A stretch of DNA of 64,000 nucleotides from the NCBI GenBank assembly GCA_964580995.1, contig CAZOMV010000002.1, positions 40,960-104,959 on the forward strand, written 5' to 3'. The position numbers and the translations under genes were made by a program. Source of the stretch: JAKJEP01 sp964580995. Lineage in GTDB: Bacteria > Planctomycetota > Phycisphaerae > Sedimentisphaerales > SM23-30. The notes beneath the pieces were generated by a model. It searched no databases. It was not told where the DNA came from and saw only the letters and a list, made by a program, of their open reading frames with translations. Positions 34,905 to 44,369 of the stretch are shown in pieces. The number at the start of each line of letters is the position of its first letter. The first letter of the stretch is position 1.

Positions 34905-35175
34905 ATATAACTCCTTACTTTCTTTAAGACCGGGTAATCTAGCCTCTCATCAGGAAATATGCAAGTATTTTTTTTAATAATCAGGGTAAAAAAACCATAA
35001 TTTACCTTCGCCAGGGAATCATGGTATGGAAACATATTTTCAATTGTATAAATTGTTATTTAGTTATATATACATACAACATACAATACGATTTAATATT
35101 ATGATTAAACGGATCGGCTGCCGCTACCCCCGGCTGATCTGCCCATCTCCGAATCCCTGATGCGGAACCACTATG
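34905..35175. other. Intergenic AT-rich region
   Basis: Between the rpmB start and the pit stop. It is AT-rich with short repeats (ATACATACAACATACAATACG near 35070). No gene or clear hairpin is seen except the solo element end at 35176. Confidence 0.45.
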
Positions 35176-35193
35176 GACGGAAACGCCAAAAGT
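35176..35193 (+). mobile_element. Solo left end of the 88-bp MITE-like element
   Basis: GACGGAAACGCCAAAAGT is identical to the left end of copy 1 (18 of 18 bases). The sequence then diverges and no right end follows, so this is a truncated relic or a coincidental match. Confidence 0.5.
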
Positions 35194-35209
35194 ATGAAAC
35201 AGGATCGGG

Positions 35210-36214
35210 TTAGTGCATCATGGCCGCTATCTGGCTCACCAGGAGATAGGTCAGGGCCGAGAGGGCCGCCGCCGCTGGAATGGTCAAAATCCAGGCCCAG
35301 ACGATGTTCCCGGCGACGCCCCAGCGGACGGCGCTGAACCGCCGGATGGATCCGACTCCCATGATCGCTCCGGTAATGGTATGCGTCGTGCTGACCGGAA
35401 TCCCCCAGGCGCACGAACCCAGCAGGGCCAGGGCCGCGGCTGATTCCGCGCAAAAGCCGTCCACTGGTTTGAGTTTCGCCACTTTTTGGCCCATGGTCTT
35501 TACGATTCGCCAGCCGCCCGACATGGTTCCCAGGGCGATGGCAGCCTGGCAGGTGATAACCACCCAGAAGGGAATATAAAACTCCGGTCCCAGCCAGCCG
35601 GCACTGAACAGCAGGCTGGCAATGATCCCCATGGTTTTTTGGGCATCGTTGCCCCCGTGCCCCAAACTATATAATGCCGCCGATACCAATTGCCCCTTGC
35701 GAAAAATATGATCCACCCGGGCCGGCGAACTGCGCCGGCAGATCCAGTACACCACAAATCCGAATACCCGCCCCATCAGCAGCCCGAAGAGCGGCGAAAT
35801 CACGATGAACGCCACCGTTTTTAGAATCCCCTGCCAGACCAGGCCATCCAGTCCGCCTTTGACCAGGGCCGCACCCACCAGGCCGCCGATCAAGGCATGA
35901 GAGGAACTGGTCGGCAGCCCGAAATACCAGGTGAAGATATTCCACCCGCAGGCCCCCACCAGCGTGCCGAATATCACCGCCCGGTCCACCAGCTCAATGT
36001 CAATGATTCCCTTGCCGATGGTATTGGCCACATGCAGGCCGAAAAACAAAAAGGCGATAAAATTGAAAAAAGCCGCCCAGATCACTGCATGCCGTGGAGT
36101 CAGCACCCGCGTCGAAACTATCGTGGCTATGGAATTGGCCGAATCGTGAAAACCGTTCAAAAAATCAAATACCAGCGCCAAAACGATCAGGAATATAATA
36201 CTGCATGTCATCAT
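35210..36214 (-). CDS. PiT-family inorganic phosphate transporter
   Basis: A 334-aa membrane protein with about eight to ten helices that moves phosphate with a cation. Both PiT signatures are present: FLNGFHDSANSIATIVSTR near the N-terminus and LGHGGNDAQKTMGII centrally, plus PVSTTHTITGAIMGVG. It overlaps the DUF47 gene by 1 bp (TAATG), the usual arrangement in which the DUF47/PhoU-like protein regulates the transporter. Confidence 0.93.
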   Translation of the reverse strand: MMTCSIIFLIVLALVFDFLNGFHDSANSIATIVSTRVLTPRHAVIWAAFFNFIAFLFFGLHVANTIGKGIIDIELVDRAVIFGTLVGACGWNIFTWYFGLPTSSSHALIGGLVGAALVKGGLDGLVWQGILKTVAFIVISPLFGLLMGRVFGFVVYWICRRSSPARVDHIFRKGQLVSAALYSLGHGGNDAQKTMGIIASLLFSAGWLGPEFYIPFWVVITCQAAIALGTMSGGWRIVKTMGQKVAKLKPVDGFCAESAAALALLGSCAWGIPVSTTHTITGAIMGVGSIRRFSAVRWGVAGNIVWAWILTIPAAAALSALTYLLVSQIAAMMH

Positions 36215-36840
36215 TAGGCTTGCTTGACCAGAATCGAGTTGACTACCAGGGCCACATCCTCACAGACATCCAGGACCGTTTCCGCGTCCTGATAGATATC
36301 TTTCCATTTGATTACGGTAATGGGATCGGTATGATTGTTGAACAGTTCCGCCAGGATCCGGTCCCGCATGGCATCGCCGACATTTTCCAGGCGATGGACT
36401 TCCACGCACGCCTCCTCTACCACCGGAACATTTTTGAGATTCCGCATCCCTTTGATCGCGCAGGCCACCGCCTGAACCGACGCTTCGATCACCACGGCGA
36501 ATTCCACCAGATTTTTGTCCACTTCACAAATATTATAAATCCGCAGCCGGCTCACGATCGAATTGATCATGTCGATAATATTGTCCAGCTCCATCGCCAG
36601 GGAATAAATATCCTCCCGGTCAAAGGGCGTGATAAAGGTTTTATTCAACTGATTGATAATGGTGTGCGCCACTTCATCCCCCTCATGCTCAATCGACTTG
36701 ATCTTGCTTAACGTCATATCCGTAATCCGGCCCTGCGAAACAATTCCCCGAAAGAATTGCGCTGCCTCAACCGCGTGACCCACCTGTTTTTCAAAAAGTT
36801 CAAAAAAATTACAGTTCCGGGGGAAAAACTTGAAAAACAT
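36214..36840 (-). CDS. DUF47 / PhoU-like protein, phosphate transport accessory
   Basis: A 208-aa cytosolic helical protein of the DUF47 family (TIGR00153-like). It begins MFFKFFPRNCNFFELFEKQ, followed by IKSIEHEGDEVAHTI and TFITPFDREDIYSLA, the family hallmarks; the acidic residues bind metal in PhoU relatives. Start at 36840 is chosen because GCAGGAGAAGCG precedes it. Co-transcribed and translationally coupled with the PiT gene. Confidence 0.93.
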   Translation of the reverse strand: MFFKFFPRNCNFFELFEKQVGHAVEAAQFFRGIVSQGRITDMTLSKIKSIEHEGDEVAHTIINQLNKTFITPFDREDIYSLAMELDNIIDMINSIVSRLRIYNICEVDKNLVEFAVVIEASVQAVACAIKGMRNLKNVPVVEEACVEVHRLENVGDAMRDRILAELFNNHTDPITVIKWKDIYQDAETVLDVCEDVALVVNSILVKQA

Positions 36841-36985
36841 CGCTTCTCCTGCATCTGTTTGGGCGTGTTTCCGCATAGATCATAACGGGAAACAAACAGG
36901 CCGGCTCGTGACCGGGCTATGACTTTCTAAAAAAACTCGTATAATTCTGGAAATCTATAATCGATATCCCCCACCCTGTCAAGTG

Positions 36986-37010
36986 AAAAAAAACCGGCTT
37001 TTTTATGCCG
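36986..37010 (-). terminator. Weak terminator at the end of the metal-efflux operon
   Basis: On the minus strand a short CGGC/GCCG stem overlapping the RND pump stop codon is followed by eight Ts. The stem is only 4-5 bp, so confidence is moderate. Confidence 0.42.
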
Positions 37011-40000
37011 ATGATGCCTGTTGGCTGGAATGCTTCGCCTGGTGCTCTTTCCACCCGCAGTACAGGACCGGCACGATCAGCATGGTAATCAACTCGATGG
37101 TCATCCCGCCCAGGCTGGGAATCGCCATCGGCACCATGATATCGGCGCCCCGGCCCGTCAGGGTCAGCACCGGCACCAGCGCCAGGATCGTGGTCGTGCC
37201 GGTCATCAGGGCTGCCCGAATCCGCCGCTTGCCCGACCGGATGGTGGCCTCCCGGATCTGCTGGACTGTTGCCGGATTGGTGTCCCTGAATTCATGCATC
37301 AGGAACGTCCCCATGACCACCCCGTCGTCGTCGCTGATGCCGAACAGGGCCAGAAAGCCCACCCACACCGCCACGCTCAAATGGATGGGATGCACCTGGA
37401 ACACTTCCCGCAACTGGCTGCCGAATACCGAAACATCCAGAAACCAGCTCTGCCCGTACAGCCAGATCAGCAAAAACGCCCCCGACCAGGACACCAGCAC
37501 TCCCACGAAAACCATCAGCGTCATCCATACCGAGCGAAACTGAAAATACAGCACCAGGAAGATCGTGAACAGCGAAACCGGCACCATGATCAGCAGCGTC
37601 CGGGCGGCATGGATCTGATTTTCATAGGTCCCCGCAAAGGTGATATCCACGCCCGCCGGCCGCACCCATTCGCCGCCGGCCTCTTTCTGCCGGATCAGCC
37701 CGCGCACCGCCTCCACCACATCCACCTCCGCATACCCGTCCTTTTTATCAAACAGAACATACCCCACCAGCGAGGTATCTTCGCTTTTAATCACCTCCGG
37801 GCCCCGGACATACCGGATCTGCGCCAACTGGACCATCGGGATCTGCGCCCCCTCGCTGCCGGCCACCAGCACCTGGCTCAGCGACTCGATACTGTCCCGC
37901 AGCCCCCGCGGGTAGCGCACCCGCACCGGAAACCGGTAGCGGCCCTCCACCGTTGTGGTAATATTCACGCCCCCGAGGGCAATTTCCACCACGTTCTGGA
38001 AGGCTTCAATCGTGATCCCGTACCGCGCCAGCGCCGGCCGGTCCGGCACGATTTCCAGATACGGCTTGCCGATAATCCGGTCGGCGATCACCGTCGCCGG
38101 CTCCACCCCCGGGCATTCCTTCAGGAGCTTTTCCATCGCAAAGCCCACGGCTTCGATGGCCGCCAGATCCGGCCCCTTGATCTTCACTCCCATCGCCGCC
38201 CGCATCCCGCTTTGCAGCATGACCAGCCGGGCCGCAATCGGCTGCAATTTCGGGGCACTGGTCGTCCCCGGTATTTCCGCCGCCGCCAGGATCTCCTTCC
38301 AGATATCCTCCGGCGACTGGATATGGTCCCGCCACTGCCGGCAGGGCCGGCCCGCCGCATCCTCGATCAGTTCCCCATTCGCATCCCGGACAAAACGTTC
38401 CTGCTGCCGGTCATACCGGAAATTCACCCGCCGCCCGGCCTTATCCGTGATATATTCCGGCTTGTAGTTAATGACCGTCTCCACCATCCCGATGGGCGCC
38501 GGGTCCAGGGCCGAATCCGCCCGGCCGATCTTGCCTACCACCATCTCCACCTCCGGAATCGACCGGATCGCCGCATCCTGCTTCTGCACAATATCCAAAG
38601 CCTCGCCGATGGAGGCGTGCGCCATGGTCGTCGGCATATACAAAAACGAACCCTCATCCAGCGGCGGCATGAATTCCTTGCCCAGACCCGGGAACGTATG
38701 CACCGCCGCCGACCAGATGCGATTGGTCCGCAGGCTGCCGGGCACAAAAGCAAAAAGCCGTTCCGCCCCAAACCAGATCATCACCCCCAATATTAATAAA
38801 ACCGCCGGCAGGGATAAAAACAAAACCTTGTGTTTCAGGCACCACCGCAAAATAGAAGCATAAAAATATTGAAACAGCAGAACCAGCCCGATTAATATCC
38901 CGATCAGACCGCCCGCGAAAATCAGGTTCCGCCCCAATCCTTTCTGGGCGCCCAGCGGTTCCCAGTCCGAAACCAGCAAAAACCCCACCAGCGCCAAAAT
39001 CACCAGATTGGCCCCATACGGCGCCAGCTTCTGAATTTTCGGCGGCAGCCAATCCCGGAACAAATAATAACCGCTGAAAACCACCACCGCCAGGCCCACC
39101 GGCACGCTGAACCAGAGGGCCGCCGCCGCGCCGCCCGCCGCCAGCATGAGGTAGAAAAGAATCCGCAAATAACTTCCCCGCCGCCGCCCCGGGAAAAACA
39201 ACAGATGCGCCAGGGGCGGGATCAGCGTCAAACTGATGACAATCGAGGCAAACAGGGCAAAGGTCTTGGTGAACGCCAACGGTTTGAATAGCTTGCCTTC
39301 CGCCCCCGTCATGAAAAAGATCGGCAGAAAACTGATGATCGTCGAGGCCATCGCCGACACGATCGCGCTGCCGACCTCGGAGGCCGCCCGATGGATCACT
39401 TCCGCCCGCGGCATATCCGGCGGCTCCTCCTTCATGTGCCGCAGAATACTCTCGCAGATGACAATCCCCATATCCGTCACCGCCCCGATGGCGATGGCGA
39501 TCCCCGACAGGGAAACAATATTGGCATCCACCCCGAAAATCTTCATCATAATAAAGCAGCCCAGCACCGCCAGCGGCATTACCGAACTGATCAGCAGGCT
39601 GCTCCGCACATGCATGACCATGATAATAATCACAATGACCGTCACCAGAATTTCCTGATAGATGGCATCGTTCAGCGTGCCCAGCGTCTCATAAATCAGG
39701 CCCGTCCGGTCATAAAAAGGCACGATCCGGACCTGGGAAACCGTGCCGTCCGCCAGCGTCTTCTGCGGCAGCCCCGGCGCAATCTCTTCGAGCTTCTTTT
39801 TGACGCCCTGAATCACCGCCAGCGGGTTGGACCCGTACCGCGCCACCACCACGCCGCCCACCGCCGCCGCTCCCTCTTTGTCCAAGGCCCCCACCCGCAC
39901 CTGCGGCCCGGTCGTCACCTTGGCTACGTGCTTGATTAAAATGGGCACATTATTCGTGACCCGCACCACACTGTTTTCCAGGTCCTCCACATTCTTGATA

Positions 40001-40830
40001 AACCCGATACTGCGGATCAAATACTCCACCCGGTTGATCTCCAGCGTCTGCGCCCCCACATCCAGATTCGACTGCCGCACCGCCTGAAACAGCTCCTCCA
40101 GCGTTATCCCATAAATCCGCATCGCCTCCGGGTCCGCGTCAATCTGGTATTCCCGCACAAAACCCCCGATGGAGGCCACCTCGCTTACTCCCTCCGCCGA
40201 ACGCAGCTTCCAGCGCACCTGCCAGTCCTGAATCGTCCGCAGCTCCTCCTGGTCCCACCCGCCCGTCGGCTGATTATTCTTGTCGCGGCCCTCCAGCGTG
40301 TACCAGAAGATCTGCCCCAGCGCTGTGGCGTCCGGCCCCAACACCGGCTGAACCCCCTGCGGCAGCGTCCCGCTGGGCAGACTGCTCAGCTTCTCCAACA
40401 CCCGGCTCCGCGTCCAGTAAAAATCCTTCCCTCCCGCCGCCTTTTCATAAAACGAAAAATCCTTGAATATAATGTAAATCGTGGAAAACCCGAACATCGA
40501 ACTGCTGCGAATAGTCTTGACATCCGGTATCCCCAGCAGCGCCGTCGTCAGCGGATACGTTACCTGGTTCTCCACATCCTGCGGCGAACGGCCCGGCCAG
40601 TCCGTAAAGACAATCTGCTGATTCTCCCCGATGTCCGGAATCGCATCCACCGCCACCGGATTACGAGGAAAATCCCCCAGCTCCCACTCAAACGGCGCTG
40701 TGTAAATTCCCCACAAAATCAAAAATCCCGCCAGGATCCCCACCACCAGTTTATTGTATATGCAAAATCCCAGTACCCGGCCCACCAGCGATTTCTGCTC
40801 CGGGGTCTGCTCGTATGGCTTTTCCTGCAT
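37003..40830 (-). CDS. CusA/CzcA-family heavy-metal RND efflux pump
   Basis: A 1275-aa inner-membrane pump that drives metal ions out through the adaptor and TolC channel using the proton gradient. Family features: N-terminal helix, DIGENQQIVFTDWPGRSPQDVENQVTYPL, EFMPPLDEGSFLYMPTT, and GISDDDGVVMGTF with intramembrane acidic residues. It is about 230 aa longer than typical CusA (about 1045); extra hydrophobic helices lie at about residues 555-690, after the PPLAHLLFF helix. ATG at 40830 is used; a GTG one codon earlier is possible. Last gene of a four-gene operon. Metal specificity is uncertain. Confidence 0.9.
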   Translation of the reverse strand: MQEKPYEQTPEQKSLVGRVLGFCIYNKLVVGILAGFLILWGIYTAPFEWELGDFPRNPVAVDAIPDIGENQQIVFTDWPGRSPQDVENQVTYPLTTALLGIPDVKTIRSSSMFGFSTIYIIFKDFSFYEKAAGGKDFYWTRSRVLEKLSSLPSGTLPQGVQPVLGPDATALGQIFWYTLEGRDKNNQPTGGWDQEELRTIQDWQVRWKLRSAEGVSEVASIGGFVREYQIDADPEAMRIYGITLEELFQAVRQSNLDVGAQTLEINRVEYLIRSIGFIKNVEDLENSVVRVTNNVPILIKHVAKVTTGPQVRVGALDKEGAAAVGGVVVARYGSNPLAVIQGVKKKLEEIAPGLPQKTLADGTVSQVRIVPFYDRTGLIYETLGTLNDAIYQEILVTVIVIIIMVMHVRSSLLISSVMPLAVLGCFIMMKIFGVDANIVSLSGIAIAIGAVTDMGIVICESILRHMKEEPPDMPRAEVIHRAASEVGSAIVSAMASTIISFLPIFFMTGAEGKLFKPLAFTKTFALFASIVISLTLIPPLAHLLFFPGRRRGSYLRILFYLMLAAGGAAAALWFSVPVGLAVVVFSGYYLFRDWLPPKIQKLAPYGANLVILALVGFLLVSDWEPLGAQKGLGRNLIFAGGLIGILIGLVLLFQYFYASILRWCLKHKVLFLSLPAVLLILGVMIWFGAERLFAFVPGSLRTNRIWSAAVHTFPGLGKEFMPPLDEGSFLYMPTTMAHASIGEALDIVQKQDAAIRSIPEVEMVVGKIGRADSALDPAPIGMVETVINYKPEYITDKAGRRVNFRYDRQQERFVRDANGELIEDAAGRPCRQWRDHIQSPEDIWKEILAAAEIPGTTSAPKLQPIAARLVMLQSGMRAAMGVKIKGPDLAAIEAVGFAMEKLLKECPGVEPATVIADRIIGKPYLEIVPDRPALARYGITIEAFQNVVEIALGGVNITTTVEGRYRFPVRVRYPRGLRDSIESLSQVLVAGSEGAQIPMVQLAQIRYVRGPEVIKSEDTSLVGYVLFDKKDGYAEVDVVEAVRGLIRQKEAGGEWVRPAGVDITFAGTYENQIHAARTLLIMVPVSLFTIFLVLYFQFRSVWMTLMVFVGVLVSWSGAFLLIWLYGQSWFLDVSVFGSQLREVFQVHPIHLSVAVWVGFLALFGISDDDGVVMGTFLMHEFRDTNPATVQQIREATIRSGKRRIRAALMTGTTTILALVPVLTLTGRGADIMVPMAIPSLGGMTIELITMLIVPVLYCGWKEHQAKHSSQQASSA

Positions 40831-40850
40831 CACGTTTGCTTGCCTTTTCG

Positions 40851-42293
40851 TTAGGGGTGCGGATTCATCATGCTCGGTTTGGCCTGAATCTGCAGCGCCG
40901 CGTCAATCTTGAAATTGCCCCGGGTCACCACCTTTTCCCCCTCCCGCAGGCCGTCCTTGACAAGGTAATAGTCACCCGCCCGCGGCCCCAGCCGGATTTC
41001 CCGCCCCTCATATACTCCCTCCTCGTCCGCCGCCACATACACAATCGCCTGCTTGCCTGTCAGCAGCGGCGCGGTCGCCGGGATCACCAGCGGCGCCTGC
41101 TGGCCCACCTCGTCCGGACCCACATAGCCCAGCGACTCCGCCGTCACCAGCGCCATCCCGCAGGTATCGCAGGCCCCCGGCGCATCCTTCACAATCTCCG
41201 GGTGCATCGGACAAATCCACTTTCCCGCCAGCTCCGGCCCCACCACATAACCGTCCTCCGTTAACGGTACCCGCACCCTCCCCCGTACCAGCATCTCCGG
41301 CTTCAGCTTGCCGGCGCTGTTATCCACATTCACCCGTACCCGCGTCGTCCGCGTTTGGGGATCGATCACCGGATCGAGGAACGCGATCTTCCCGTGAAAC
41401 AGCTCCCCCGGATAACTCTCCGTGGCAAATTCCACTTCCTGCCCGTATCGAATCATCGCCAGGTCGGATTCATACGCCTCCAGTTTCACCCATACCCGGC
41501 TCAGATCGGCCACCGTATAGATTCGTGTCCCCGTCTCGATATAATCCCCTTCCCGAATCAGCTTTTCAATCACAATCCCGCCGATCGGCGCATAAATCGT
41601 GATATGATCCGTCGGTTCCGCGCGGTTTTCGATCGCGCTTACCTGCTCCTCCGTCAAGCCCCACCGCCGCAGCTTCTGCCGCGCTGCCGTCACCGTCTGC
41701 CGCGCGGTTTCCCGGATGCCTGCCAATTGGCTCTCCTGCGTCTTTTCCACCGTCTTCAGCGCCTGGATCAGTTCCTGCTGTGCCGTCAGCAGCTCCGGGC
41801 TGTATAGCTCCGCCATGTGGTCCCCTTTTTGCACCGGGATCCCCGTATAGTCCGCATACAGCCGGTCGATTCGCCCGCTCACCCAGGCCGTTATATACGC
41901 CAGCCGCGTCTCGTCAAAAGACACCTTGCCCACCATCCGGATTTCCGCCGTCACATACTTTCGCTCCACGACTGTCACTTCGATTTCCGCCAATTTTTGG
42001 GCCGCCGCCGACAACCGGAGCTCCGTAATTCCGATTGCCCCTTGAGAACTCTCGCTATAGACTGGCGTCAAATTCATCCCGCACACCGAACATCGCCCCG
42101 GCCCATCCTGCTTAATCTGCGGATCCATCGAACAGGACCAGAATAAAATCTTCCTCTGCGAATCCGCCTTCCCTTGCTCTACCGGCGGACGGATCGCCGC
42201 TTTTCTCCCCCCCAGATAATATCCCAGGCCAAAAACCAGAATCCCAGCCGCCGCCAGGATAAAATATTTCCCTGTATTTCTCATGGTCTTCAT
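40851..42293 (-). CDS. CusB-type periplasmic adaptor with two heavy-metal-binding domains
   Basis: A 480-aa membrane-fusion protein linking pump and outer-membrane channel. One N-terminal membrane anchor (IL..AAAGILVFGLGYYLGG). A first heavy-metal-binding domain (WSCSMDPQIKQDGPGRCSVCGMNL, residues about 50-75) precedes the adaptor barrel and helical hairpin. A second copy (CPMHPEIVKDAPGACDTCGM, about residues 360-380) lies near the C-terminus. Two such domains in one adaptor is unusual but known in planctomycetes and Bacteroidetes. The stop is 20 bp before the pump start. Copper or silver is the likely cargo from the Cys/Met/His pattern. Confidence 0.9.
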   Translation of the reverse strand: MKTMRNTGKYFILAAAGILVFGLGYYLGGRKAAIRPPVEQGKADSQRKILFWSCSMDPQIKQDGPGRCSVCGMNLTPVYSESSQGAIGITELRLSAAAQKLAEIEVTVVERKYVTAEIRMVGKVSFDETRLAYITAWVSGRIDRLYADYTGIPVQKGDHMAELYSPELLTAQQELIQALKTVEKTQESQLAGIRETARQTVTAARQKLRRWGLTEEQVSAIENRAEPTDHITIYAPIGGIVIEKLIREGDYIETGTRIYTVADLSRVWVKLEAYESDLAMIRYGQEVEFATESYPGELFHGKIAFLDPVIDPQTRTTRVRVNVDNSAGKLKPEMLVRGRVRVPLTEDGYVVGPELAGKWICPMHPEIVKDAPGACDTCGMALVTAESLGYVGPDEVGQQAPLVIPATAPLLTGKQAIVYVAADEEGVYEGREIRLGPRAGDYYLVKDGLREGEKVVTRGNFKIDAALQIQAKPSMMNPHP

Positions 42294-42332
42294 CCCAAAC
42301 GAGAACCGGTTACGATTCGAATCCGCTGACTA

Positions 42333-42647
42333 TTATTGTGCCGGGGTCTTCTCCAGCTCAATCCCTTGATCTTCCATCTGTTTCACAAATTTGGCCGGTT
42401 CTTTCAAAAAAGGTTCCTTACAGGCCGGACAGCAGAAATACACCCGCTTGCCTTCATAATCGGCAAAATATTGTTTGTCAATCTTGCCGCCCATCACCGG
42501 GCACTCGGTCTGCGCCTTTGTCTCCGGTGCTGTTTGGGCAACCTGCGGATTTGCTGGAGTCACCGGCGGAGATTCCTTTTTTTTACAGCCGGATAACAAA
42601 AGGGTAGCCGCCAGTGCCACAACTGCTAATTTCTGTATGGTATTCAT
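42333..42647 (-). CDS. YHS-type metal-binding lipoprotein
   Basis: A 104-aa lipoprotein: signal ending LLLSGC (Cys at about 20), a Pro/Ala-rich linker, then a YHS/TRASH-like domain CPVMGGKIDKQYFADYEGK, YFCCPACKEPFLKEP. The cysteine pairs suggest metal binding in the periplasm. An excellent ribosome site (TAGGAGACC) precedes the ATG. It sits between the TolC-type channel and the adaptor in the efflux operon, so it is probably a metal chaperone for the pump. Confidence 0.85.
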   Translation of the reverse strand: MNTIQKLAVVALAATLLLSGCKKKESPPVTPANPQVAQTAPETKAQTECPVMGGKIDKQYFADYEGKRVYFCCPACKEPFLKEPAKFVKQMEDQGIELEKTPAQ

Positions 42648-42706
42648 AATAGGTCTCCTAAAATAAGTTCACTATATTCTATACTCACCAGCACACCTGG
42701 TTCCAC

Positions 42707-44071
42707 TCATGATTCAGTTTTCACTCCACTCACCAGCTGACCGGTGAGCATCTCGATCTCCGCTATCTTGATCTGCCGGTCCACCCGCGCCCGCTCATAT
42801 TCCAACTGAAATTCCAGCAGCATCCGCACTGCGTCTATCAAATCTAGAAATTGCCCCTCTCCCGTCGCAAATTCCTGCTGGACCACCTGCAGCGCCTGCT
42901 CCGCCTTCGGTAGCAGCCCGTTCCGGTATAAATCCATCTTCCGCTCCGCATCCCGGTACTCATAGATCGCCACCCGCAAATCCGCCCCCAGACTCTTTTC
43001 CTCCTCGGCCCGCGCTTTCACCGCTGCCTGATACGCAAAATACGCCTCCCGCTCCGCCGCCCGGTATTTCCCCACCTGAATCGGCAATGTAATCCCCGCC
43101 ATCCCCTCCAGCAGGTCATTCTCACTCATGGTGCCGGGCATGGAAGACTCGCGGGTATCCCTATAGGTCACCCCCAGCATGAAATCCGGATAATAATTCT
43201 TCTTCGCCAGCTCCCGTTCCTTCCGGGTCTTTTCAATCTCCGCCTCCAGCGCCGCCAGCTCCGGATTGCTGCTTCCCAGCGCCCCCAGCAGTTGCTCCTC
43301 CGCAAACGCCGCCTCTGTCTCCGGTAACGCCTCCGGCCAGGCCAGCGGCGCCTCCACCGCCCGGTTCATCGCCGCGTTCAGCTTCCCCGCCAGCGGCCCC
43401 TGCAAATCCCGCAGCGACCGCAGCCGGTCCTCCACCCGCCCGATATCCACCTGAAACCGCAGCATTGCCGCCTGTGAGCCGGTCCCGCTTTCGTACTTCA
43501 TCCGCGCCGCCTCCTCCAGGCCCCGCAGCAGCACCAGGTTCTCCTCCGTTACCGCCAGCGACCGCCGCAGATAATAATACTCATAGTACGCGCTCTTCAC
43601 CCGATAGGCAAGGGACAGCCTTTCGCTGGCATACTCCTGCTGCGCCCGCTGTGCCTCCGCTCCCGCCGCCTCCGCCCCCAGCTCCCGCTTGCCGAACCAC
43701 GGCACACCCTGCGTCAGGCTATAACTCTGCTCCGCTCCCCCCATCCGGCTTTCAATCTCCTTATTATAGGTATAAGCAAAACCGGGATCCGGCAGCGCCA
43801 GGGCCTGCGGTGCCTTCTCCAGCGCCGCCTTCCACCGCCAGTACGCCGCCTCCAGTCCCGGATTATGCAGCGCCGCATATTCCAGACAGGCCGATAACTC
43901 AACCGGCCCGGAAAAATCCCCCGATTCCTCTTTTTCAACAGGACCGGCTTTGATTCCAGCCGGTGGGGAGGGATATTCATTTGGAACAGGCGATACCCCG
44001 GAAGGGGAAGTGCAGCCACCCGCTAAAACGATCAGGAAAAGAGAGAAGCAAATTGGCTCAATTCGTTTCAT
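42707..44071 (-). CDS. TolC-family outer-membrane efflux lipoprotein
   Basis: A 454-aa outer-membrane factor. The signal MKRIEPICFSLFLIVLAGGC ends in a lipobox Cys, so it is probably lipidated like CusC. The repeats of long helices typical of TolC are seen (LEYAALHNPGLEAAYWRWKAA; EQALQVVQQEFATGEGQFLDLIDA near the end, the family duplication). First gene of the operon; the channel for the RND pump. Start at 44071 has only a weak ribosome site. Confidence 0.9.
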   Translation of the reverse strand: MKRIEPICFSLFLIVLAGGCTSPSGVSPVPNEYPSPPAGIKAGPVEKEESGDFSGPVELSACLEYAALHNPGLEAAYWRWKAALEKAPQALALPDPGFAYTYNKEIESRMGGAEQSYSLTQGVPWFGKRELGAEAAGAEAQRAQQEYASERLSLAYRVKSAYYEYYYLRRSLAVTEENLVLLRGLEEAARMKYESGTGSQAAMLRFQVDIGRVEDRLRSLRDLQGPLAGKLNAAMNRAVEAPLAWPEALPETEAAFAEEQLLGALGSSNPELAALEAEIEKTRKERELAKKNYYPDFMLGVTYRDTRESSMPGTMSENDLLEGMAGITLPIQVGKYRAAEREAYFAYQAAVKARAEEEKSLGADLRVAIYEYRDAERKMDLYRNGLLPKAEQALQVVQQEFATGEGQFLDLIDAVRMLLEFQLEYERARVDRQIKIAEIEMLTGQLVSGVKTES

Positions 44072-44262
44072 AATTCGCAGGATTTCCAGATAGTTCCGTA
44101 ATACCTATCCAAACTAGTTTCCACTTCCGGTCCATCCGAAAAAGGGATAAGACAATTTTATAAAATGCTTTACAGAATAATGGTATGCCCCATCAGGAGC
44201 GAAGTCAAGCCAATTGTTGGCCGGATTTGGGATGGCCATCGGGGTGTAAAGAATCACCTATT

Positions 44263-44350
44263 GATGGAAACGCCACAAGTCAATATGGACTTCCAAAAAC
44301 AGCTCTGGCGCCCCGATAACAAGGGGACGACGAGTTTTTGACGCTGGCGT
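44263..44350 (+). mobile_element. 88-bp MITE-like element, copy 2
   Basis: Left end GATGGAAACGCCACAAG, right end TTTTTGACGCTGGCGT. Flanked by ACCTATT (44256-44262) and CCCTATT (44351-44357), matching at 6 of 7. It lies just after the stop of the convergent-side hydrolase at 44370 and upstream of the efflux operon. Confidence 0.85.
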
Positions 44351-44369
44351 CCCTATTGGAGACGGCTTG

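Noticed and set aside
42300..42330. tRNA-like GATTCGAATCC stretch
   Set aside because: The surrounding bases cannot form acceptor, D or anticodon stems; it is the short gap between two efflux genes.
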